A stretch of DNA of 64,000 nt from Candida dubliniensis CD36 (taxonomy: Eukaryota; Ascomycota; Pichiomycetes; Serinales; Debaryomycetaceae). Position numbers and translations under genes: made by a program. Location of the stretch: positions 1,240,001 through 1,304,000 of the forward strand of contig NC_012867.1 in assembly GCF_000026945.1 (NCBI RefSeq). Reading direction: 5' to 3'. The stretch's first letter is position 1, and each line of letters opens with the position of its first letter. Under the pieces are notes generated by a model. That model was given only the letters and a program-made list of their open reading frames with translations. It made no database searches and was not told the origin of the DNA. Positions 56,162-64,000 of this stretch are shown in pieces.

Positions 56162-57424
56162 ATGTCAATTAGTGATGAATATGAATCGCTTGAAGTTATA
56201 GGAAAAGGATCATTTGGTACCGTACGACGAGTGCGTCATAAGGATGGGCAGATATTAGTACGAAAAGAAATTGAATATACGTCTATGACGAGCCAAGAGA
56301 GAAACCACATTATATCAGAGTTGCGGATTCTTCGAGAGTTGGATCATCCACATATTGTCAAGTACTACCGACATGATCATATACCGGAGAAGAAGATGAT
56401 ACATATCTATATGGAGTATTGCGAAGGCGGGGACTTGGCAAGGGTTATTAAGAATTTTAAGGGCAGCAAGAGCCGGATCCCTGAAGAGTTTGTGTGGCAG
56501 GTGCTTGTACAGGTGTTGTTGGGGTTATACCGATGTCATTATGGCATTAATGCTGAGAAGGTGGATTTGTTTAAGACGGCCCAGGAGCCAAAGTATACCA
56601 ATACCATTATACATCGGGATATTAAGCCTGATAATATATTTGTGGGGACATGTATCAAGTTGGGGGATTTCGGGTTGGCAAAGATGCTTAGTGGGAATGA
56701 TTTTGCCAAGACATATGTGGGGACTCCGTATTATATGTCGCCCGAGGTATTGTTGGATGATCCGTACTCGCCGGTGTGTGATATTTGGTCGTTAGGGTGT
56801 GTGTTGTATGAGTTGTGCACTTTGGAGCCACCATTCAAGGCAAAGAGTCATTTACAGTTACAGGCAAAGATTAAGCGTGGGGTTATTGAGGATGTACCGG
56901 ACTGCTATTCGCTGCAGTTGCGGACACTTATTCGGCTGTGCATAACGGTGGATCCGGAGGAACGGCCTACGTGTTTTGACTTGATTAATTCGTTGGCAGT
57001 AAGGTTTTTGAGGAAGGAGATGGAGTTGAAGGAGATGGAGGAGAATTTAGAGGAATATAAGAAGCAGTTGTTGAAAAGGAGCAAGGAGTTGAAAGAGACA
57101 AGTAGGGAGTTGGATGAGTATAAGCAAGAGTTGACCAAGAGGGAGAGATTTTTGGATGAGGAGTTTGAGATGAGGAAACAGGCAATAGAAATGGAGTCAA
57201 AAGAAATTAGGATGGAGTACCAGAGAGAGTTTAATATGGTGGTCGAGCAGGAGGTTAGGAGGAGAATGGAAAGGAAACCGCATGGGCCAAGGGCACTTGA
57301 GGAGGTCAATCCAAGGAGTCCGTTGAAAGAGAGGAACAAGCCCAGGGTTACTGATGCATTGGAGAGGCTTCATTTAGAGAAAAGACACACCCCAGAGTTT
57401 GAGTATGTAAGCAAATATAGATGA
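56162..57424 (+). CDS. KIN3: NIMA-related Ser/Thr kinase Kin3
   Basis: This 420-residue protein starts at MSISDEYESL. An upstream in-frame ATG at 56018 would add 48 Lys/Glu-rich residues unlike the family, so it was rejected. The kinase domain (about 7-280) has IGKGSFGTV, Lys35 in VRKEI, HRDIKPDN from 151, DFG 169-171 and SPE 193-195. A long charged coiled coil (about 287-380) follows, as in NIMA/Nek kinases. It acts in mitotic entry and exit and DNA-damage response. CTG codons at residues 251 and 259 fall in YS-x-QLRTLIR-x-CI, where NIMA kinases have Ser at both x, supporting CUG = Ser. Codon use is unusual: after the first about 50 codons G-ending codons (AAG, GAG, GGG, TTG) dominate, unlike the neighbours. 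Confidence 0.9.
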   Translation: MSISDEYESLEVIGKGSFGTVRRVRHKDGQILVRKEIEYTSMTSQERNHIISELRILRELDHPHIVKYYRHDHIPEKKMIHIYMEYCEGGDLARVIKNFKGSKSRIPEEFVWQVLVQVLLGLYRCHYGINAEKVDLFKTAQEPKYTNTIIHRDIKPDNIFVGTCIKLGDFGLAKMLSGNDFAKTYVGTPYYMSPEVLLDDPYSPVCDIWSLGCVLYELCTLEPPFKAKSHLQLQAKIKRGVIEDVPDCYSLQLRTLIRLCITVDPEERPTCFDLINSLAVRFLRKEMELKEMEENLEEYKKQLLKRSKELKETSRELDEYKQELTKRERFLDEEFEMRKQAIEMESKEIRMEYQREFNMVVEQEVRRRMERKPHGPRALEEVNPRSPLKERNKPRVTDALERLHLEKRHTPEFEYVSKYR

Positions 57425-60400
57425 GAAAAAGCTTGAGCGAAGTGAGAGTTTGAATAGAATGGATAGTTAATTTGAACTGAAAAAATAGAATTGGTACATG
57501 CACGATCAAAAGTAATAATAAAGAAGTCTAAGGACCACCAATAAAATTACCCACAAAAGAAACAAAAAATATGTTAAATTGAATAGACCTGGAACTTATA
57601 AAACAACCATAAGTGAGCTTGCATCCGTAGAAGAACTTACATGAATATTTATAACTAACTAATATGCTTTACTAGAGTAGATGGATATGTTTATACGTTC
57701 AGCTTTAACAGTTACATCGTAGAATAAGATCTATTGGGGTTATATTACTAAACAGTTTTTGCAACAAATTGAACTTAAGAGCTACTCAAAAGTGTTGTTT
57801 GTAGTATTAACCAATCTCTAGTTCATAGTCGGTTCCATACAATTCAGCCCTTTAGTGTAACCAATTCAATGAAAGTGAAGGGAAACCCTGTTATCTCTTT
57901 TCTTTAGAAATTTTATACACACAGACAGAGAGGTACAGATACAAATACTCAGATAAGAATATACGCCAGTGAAACTTCTGTTTATTTTTGTGGTTCTGAT
58001 AGGTTACGATAACCAAAAGGAAAAAGATAAAAGGATAAAAGTCAAACTAACTACTAACCGCTTAGTCAGCACTCCAATAAATTATAATATTGGTGACGGG
58101 ATAACTTTTCGAAAAAGAAAAAGGTATGAATATCCATTCTGTAGACGCACCAATCAAGCAAGCAAACAAAGTATTATATATCGAAGCTGCATAACATTCA
58201 CCCTTTTTCTACCATTTGTTCTTTTTAGATAAATGGCATGATAATTATGTAGCCATCGCTATAATTTGTATTGAAGGTTATGAAGAAAGAAAAAAAAAAA
58301 TTTAGTTGAAAAAAACCAGAAAATACACAAAGCATGGTCTATAACAATTTTCTGCAACTTTATTGACATCATAAATTTTTGACTGCAATAACTAAATTAT
58401 AATTATATAGAACTAAACTAAATCAAATTAAAGGAAAATCCCCCTCCATCCATCGGTTTTTCTTCACCCCAATCATATCACAGTAGCCACAAAAATTAGA
58501 AGATAGGGAGGTCTTGAAATTTTCCAAGCCTCATATCCAATGAAATTTAGTTAAAGGATAACTTTGTGCTTTTGCTGTGTTGAGATAATAAAGAAAAAAC
58601 TTTTTTTTCACTCCGAATCACTATGAGAATGTGGGGGGGAGGGGGCGTTCAATCAGGATAGAAGAAAAGGGGGTAGTACGATAGAGTGCCACCAGTTCAA
58701 TTCAAATAGAACATGAACAACAAGTATGAGTTATCTAATGTGAATCTTCAGATAAGAAGGCAAGCAAAAAAACAAGAAAGAAAGAATTACAGACCAACTA
58801 ATCAGACTCCGTGCAACCGTTTTTTACCACAAAAGTTTCAACTGGGCACTTTCCTCGGAAAACTAAAAATAGAGACTAAGCCCAACAAAAAACTTTCTAG
58901 TTTGTTTGGGTGGAAAGGGGGTGGATAGGAAGTGTAAAAGAAGCTTTGTAGACAAACGAACATCTTGAAACAAATTAAATCAGAAAATAAACCAGAAAGT
59001 TGATTGTTAAAGTGATGAAAAATGAGGTGCTGTTGTTGTTGTTGTACCTCAACCATGGCTTATAAATGCATCACTTGTTATTGTTGGCGATTGTCTGTGT
59101 TATTGGGCCAATGTTCGATTTGGTCTAGCCCTTTTTTTTTTCTTTCGTTTCATGTTTCACTATCAAATTCTGTTTTTGAAACATCCCTTTTGTTTCAAAA
59201 TTTTTGCGAATTTTGCAATTTATTTTTGGAACAAACTGTAACGGTTTTCATACTACGAGTATACACCTATTAATGCTTTTGATTGATGGTCAATGTATAT
59301 TCCCCTTTTCTCTATCAGGCACGATCGACATTGTATATACGACAATAAAAAAAGAAAAAAAAGAAAATCCCGAATTAAATCCCGAATACAAATCCCTAAA
59401 AACAAACTGGATGGTAGTACAACAGGAATAATCAGAAAAGAGACGTCAAAAAGAAGAATAAAAGTACTGTTATGTAATGCAATGGCGTTCAACTGGCGTT
59501 TTTTCTAGTCTTTCTTGATTGCCTGTTTTTTTTTTTCAAAGGATTGGTAAACACTTATTTATTCATGGTACTGCCTCAATTCTGTTACTATATAATAATA
59601 TTATATATGCTCAGGCATAAGAGTGGCACTTCCAAGCATGCTATGTTACACAAGCAGAATTATTTTCTTTGAAGTATGATTATCGTTCTTTTGTTTCAAG
59701 AATAATATTTCATTTTAACCGGTCAATTATTATATAAGATACACAGTACTGTTTGCTCTATTACAGTAACAGTGTAGTTCTTCTTCTTGTAAATTGATTG
59801 AATTATGGATCGATAAACCTTTTGTTCTGTACTTAGGCAAAACAAGGCTAAGTTGTACAACTGCATATTCAAAACCTTTCCAGTGACAACTTTACCCGAG
59901 ATGATAGACATAAGTCACACAAGGCAGAACCACTCGCTTCTTACCGCCTCATCAACAGACCCAAACACACACATATATATATGGTAAATGCAAAACTAAA
60001 ATAAACCTTTACAACCTTTACATTGTTTCTCCGTGAACATATCCCTTATGGCAATAAAATATTGAACCATCATATGAGGTCAGACCTATGCACTTTCTTG
60101 AAATCACCCCAGATGTAATTAAGGCGGCCCTTTCTCAAAGGATGATTTACCAAAGATTACCTTGCAATAATCACGTCATTAATCAAACACCCCTTTCATG
60201 TTTCAAGAACTTAGCAAGAGACTACAACAAACAAGGGTTTGTTATTTGATCCCTATTTGGGAGAAACCAATCCAATAATAGAAGTAACCGAAACAAACAG
60301 TTCTCAGAAAGTATCCAAGAAATCTGGAGTCGAGAATGATAGGAATTTGGCCAACAAATGCGGAAAACAAAATCCGCAAAACTCACGAGGAGAAAGACCC

Positions 60401-61884
60401 AACTCTATTTTATTTCATTGGCTTTGACTCTGGAGACTATTGTTGACCAATTGGTCTTTTCTTTTTTTTTTTGTTTTGTTTTCCTTTCTGTATGCATAAA
60501 TATGGCAATGGTGATATTCTTAAATGAATTTTGAAATTACATTCACAAAATACTAACTAAAAAAGTTGAGTCACGTGAAATGTAGCAACACGGTGCATAC
60601 ATATAATAGCAACTTTATTTGCAGCAGGAAAATTACATGATTTTATTTTTAGTCTCTTGTTGTTGTTGTTGTGTTGAGAGGGAGGTGCATATTTCAGTTA
60701 TACATGTCTGTAAAACTTGCCCCATAAGAATCTTTTGCAAGACCATAAGCCCAAAAAACTTCCAAAAGAAGAGAAGAAGAAAATAATAGTTGTTGATAAT
60801 TCGCCTACTACTTAAAAGTTAGAGTAGTTTAGAACTATTTCTTGTACAGTTTTGTGTAATGTAAAATGGTTCCCCTGTTTGATACTGATATTGATGCAAT
60901 ATAATTTTTTTTTTTTTGGTACAACAAATTTAAGTATCTTCTTTGACTGCATCACACAAACACAAGATCTCTTTAAAACATAACAATAACAACAACCACA
61001 ACAACTTACCAGTCTGAAAATAAGGAACTTTAAAAAATAGCAATTTTTCTAATGAAAAATAATTAACAAATGGCAAAAGACAAAAGAAACTAATCAACTA
61101 TTACCGTGTAAACATGTACTAGCTTTGGGCCATCAAAGTTAACTAAGTTTTTGTTGTAGAGTTTATTATTTTTCAGTCTTGATTAGATATTGTGTTATAA
61201 TAAATAATTATTGCGATACAAATCCCGATATGCAAAGTTAAATGTGCTTTTTAATTCACAATTTCTCAACAACAATGTATTGATGATAAAAAAACATCTT
61301 GCGCTATTGAAAAAAAAAAAAAGGGAGAAACTGATATGAATTATTATTATCTGCCAATATTACCTGCAAGCCAAGAAGTACTGAAAATGAAAAATGAAAA
61401 CAAAGGGCTGGGGATACTCCGTTTTTTTTTTTTTGCTAGAAATGTTCCAACTCCATTGAGTTGGTACGTGAAATCTTGGTTTTTGTGTGGTTTTTAATAT
61501 TAAGTTTGATATAAATTTATGATTGTGGCAAATTAATGGAACTTTTTGCAAAACCCAAAAAAAAAGGAAGAGAATTAACTAGTGGCTGATGAAGTTGTTA
61601 ACTCTAAAAAAAAAAAAAAAAACCAAGCATTTGAGGCAAATGTAAAGTTAGAATTGAAAAGAAAACCAACACGAACAAAGATAAGAATAACATGTATAGC
61701 CACCTAAATCTTTTGAAATTATTATGATCTATATCTTTCTATCTTTCTATCTATCTTATTGATTGAAAAGTAATTCCGTCTAATCCACTTACCTGGGACT
61801 CTGAAAAACTTGAAAGCAAAAATAATATTTTACCTACAGTGCCTTTGCATGTGCATAAAAACCATATTCCAAAGAGTGTAATAA

Positions 61885-61946
61885 CAATGGGCTAATGGGT
61901 AAAGCCATTGTTTCAGTAAAAAAAAAGGACTAAATTCTCGGTTCGA
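61885..61946 (+). other. Degenerate tRNA-like element (A box and B box), doubtful
   Basis: GGCTAATGGGTAAAGCC (61890-61906) folds as a D-arm and nearly fits the A box; GGTTCGA (61940-61946) fits the core of the B box at tRNA-like spacing. The T-stem and acceptor stem do not pair and there is no T-run terminator nearby. It may be a tRNA relic, an isolated TFIIIC site or chance. Confidence 0.15.
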
Positions 61947-62191
61947 CAGGACAATTTATTGGTACATGGCTTATTGTTTGTCAAGTAGTACAGATTGACA
62001 ATCGCCATATTATAATAACAAAATCAAAAAACAAAGCCATGGTGTGGAGAATCGTCATACGACGGAGTTAAAATTTCACAATGTAGGTAATAAGTTGAGC
62101 ACTAAAAGATTGACAGCCAAAAATAACAAAGAGGTCAAAATTAAAACAATAGTCTCTTATAGTGGGGACGGAGAGAAAAGAAAATGAAAAG

Positions 62192-62211
62192 GGTGGTTAT
62201 GGGTAATCACC
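62192..62211 (+). other. Short hairpin
   Basis: GGTGGTTA and TAATCACC pair with one G-U, with a TGGG loop. It is isolated; no T-run follows. Function unknown. Confidence 0.4.
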
Positions 62212-63893
62212 GTGTCACTTTGTTACGGGCCGACCCAATACAAAAAAAGGTTCAAATAAAAGAATACATGTAACACCCGATTTACTTTAAATTCCAAGTT
62301 CCTTTTTTATTTTTAACCTTGTTTTATGCAATGAATAGACTAAGTTGTATTTTTAATTAGACATAATAGTAGTTGAGGATTGTTTATAGATTAAGTGTTT
62401 GTAAATTTTAGTTCTTTGAACTTTGGTCGAGAGTTTAATATATAATAATGGTGACTAATATGGTTTAGCCACATATACACATGTACACGCACACACGTAC
62501 ACTCACTCACATAATAAATAAATGTTTAAGCCGTTTTGCATGCATGAGTTGAACATGGTCTATTATCATTTTGTCTAACTTTCATGTAGTCTCGATTTCT
62601 TTGTGATTTTATTTTTCTTCACTTTCCCTCATTTTATCTTTTTTTTTTTTTTTTTGTTCAATTGTTTATTTTCCCTTTATCTTGTTGATAACATGCTAGA
62701 GATGATTTATTGAAACACCCTACCTTTCCCTTTGATTGAAAATGTATCAAATGAATTGATTTCTTGTTTGTAGTCCAACCATTTCATCCAAGAAGTAGGA
62801 TGATTTTTAAAGTATTTAAAGTGAAGAAAACGGGAACAGGAAGGGAGGAGGGGGGGGGACAAACCAGATTAACTAAAGAAAGAAGGAAAATAAAGTACAC
62901 AAACACATACAAACCACAAAATTGAAATTGCAAAAGCGCGAAAATTAAAAAGTTTCAAATTAAAGTTTAAATTTTTTTGAGTAGAAGTTTCAAGATGATT
63001 TACTGTGTGTGAATATTGTTTCCAGATTTCCCGTGGTTGTGCTGTGTTTGTTGGTTGTTGTTGCTGCTTCTCTTCACCTTATTGGTGTGTGTATGTTTAG
63101 GTCATGGAATCTATTTGTCACACTTGTGCAAACATGCCTCCACTAAATGCAACAAATTGCCCAGACTCTTCTAAGACAAGTGAATTATTTTCTTAACCCC
63201 AAGACTAAAGTGCACAGACGGTTAAAGACAAAACATCATAAAACAAGAAAGACAAAAGAAGGCAAATGAAAATGAAAATCTTGCTGCTATTGTTACTGCC
63301 TGTAGCAGGTAGGTAGTTCTTGCCCATTTTTATTTTTTTATTTTTAGTTTTGTTTCTCTGTCGCTCTCTTTCTTTTTGTTTAAGCATTTCTTTGTGTGAC
63401 TCCCATTACCTTTAATTTCAAATTAGGTGAAATCCGTTTGAGAAAATAATTGGGCTTGCCATTTGCATTACACTTCAAATCTAGTCTTTTTAATGTCAGG
63501 CTTCTTTCTTCTTTCTTGTTTCTTTTTTTTCTTTTTTGCGTTTTAGTATTTTTTTGGGTATTTTTATTAAATTTGGTTTTTCCTCCCCCTTGCCTGGTTA
63601 TATTATTTTTTTTTTTACCTTAAAACAAAAACTGTATTATATAAACTAGCATAATCCCACAGAATAGATCATCATATTTAATCTTTGGAACCTTCAACTA
63701 TTTATTTATTTTTTTTTGTTTTTTTTTTTTCATTGGGTTTCTTATTTTTTCCTTAAATTTATAATTCAACTTTCATATTTTCTTATTGTTTTATTTTTTT
63801 ATATTACATTTGAATTAGACAAAAAGATTATATTTGGCCTTACACTAAGATTTTTTTGCAACTGTTGTTCGAATTCTAATTAATCCAAGTAAT

Positions 63894-64000
63894 ATGAGTG
63901 GCATATCGAATTTATTGAATTCAGAGGATTTAGTGAATGCTCCCAAGAAGACAATTGCACATTTTTCAGACGGAGATACCACTAAGGGTGCAATCACTCC
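63894..64000 (+). CDS. Start of an unidentified gene (3' truncated by window)
   Basis: ATG at 63894 opens 35 codons to the window edge: MSGISNLLNSEDL and then VNAPKKTIAHFSDGD. The text is protein-like and not low-complexity, and the codons are normal for this genome. It is not recognised. The 6.5 kb gene-free region before it is the pattern seen at Candida developmental transcription factors, so a regulator is a reasonable guess only. Confidence 0.6.
   Translation, partial: MSGISNLLNSEDLVNAPKKTIAHFSDGDTTKGAIT

Larger units (their letters stand above)
57425..63893. other. 6.5 kb gene-free region upstream of the last gene
   Basis: No convincing gene. Contents are a G7-A-G5 run (58633-58645), TCACGTGA (60571-60578), a tRNA-like A/B-box pair (61885-61946), a CTAT/CTTT repeat (61731-61756), a small hairpin (62192-62211), a CA/CAC-rich stretch (62472-62510) and T-runs near 62639 and 63710-63730. 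The final kilobase is T-rich and probably the leader of the gene starting at 63894. Confidence 0.5.

Noticed and set aside
56905..57339. 144-codon minus-strand frame inside KIN3
   Set aside because: It is a by-product of the G-ending codon bias of KIN3 on the plus strand, Ser/Leu-rich with no domain.

Overview
This window is nuclear DNA from an ascomycete yeast of the CUG-Ser clade, most likely Candida albicans or a very close relative such as C. dubliniensis. The evidence is very AT-rich intergenic DNA full of A/T homopolymers, almost no introns, and single-exon genes that read as Candida orthologues. In addition, in-frame CTG codons fall where protein families expect serine (KIN3, LST8), and the whole CDC28 reading frame contains no CTG. 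Proteins should be translated with CTG = Ser. The species cannot be settled from the sequence alone.

Layout. 1-1145 is the 3' end of a UBP2-like deubiquitinase. It converges on an HSF-type repressor (SFL1, minus strand, 1430-3838). A 16.4 kb region without a convincing gene (3839-20262) separates SFL1 from the divergently transcribed Tcp11-family gene SOK1 (20263-22767). Next come two plus-strand genes I do not recognise: a membrane-anchored protein (24908-26230) and an Asn/Ser-rich protein with an AT-hook-like motif (27414-28541). A minus-strand secreted GH92 alpha-mannosidase-like gene follows (29059-31449). After another 5.5 kb gap there is a compact block of housekeeping and signalling genes: SAT4/HAL4 kinase, CDC28, LGE1-like, IFA38, SIS1, LST8, a SET-domain gene (minus) and RFX1 (minus). 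A 3.7 kb gap leads to RLP7 and KIN3. A 6.5 kb gap then precedes the first 107 bases of a gene that runs off the window.

Themes. The block from 37 to 57 kb is dense in growth and cell-cycle control: Cdc28 (CDK1), Kin3 (NIMA kinase), Lst8 (TOR complexes), Rlp7 (60S biogenesis) and Sis1 (Hsp40). The left side holds morphogenesis regulators (Sfl1, Sok1) linked to PKA signalling. Three promoters carry textbook elements: a heat-shock element before SIS1, a PAC box before RLP7, and an MluI cell-cycle box before CDC28.

No tRNA, rRNA, CRISPR array, intact transposon or recognisable LTR was found. The most interesting unexplained parts are the long gene-free regions, the G-ending codon bias of KIN3, the two unrecognised genes, and an unusual C10 run directly before one start codon.
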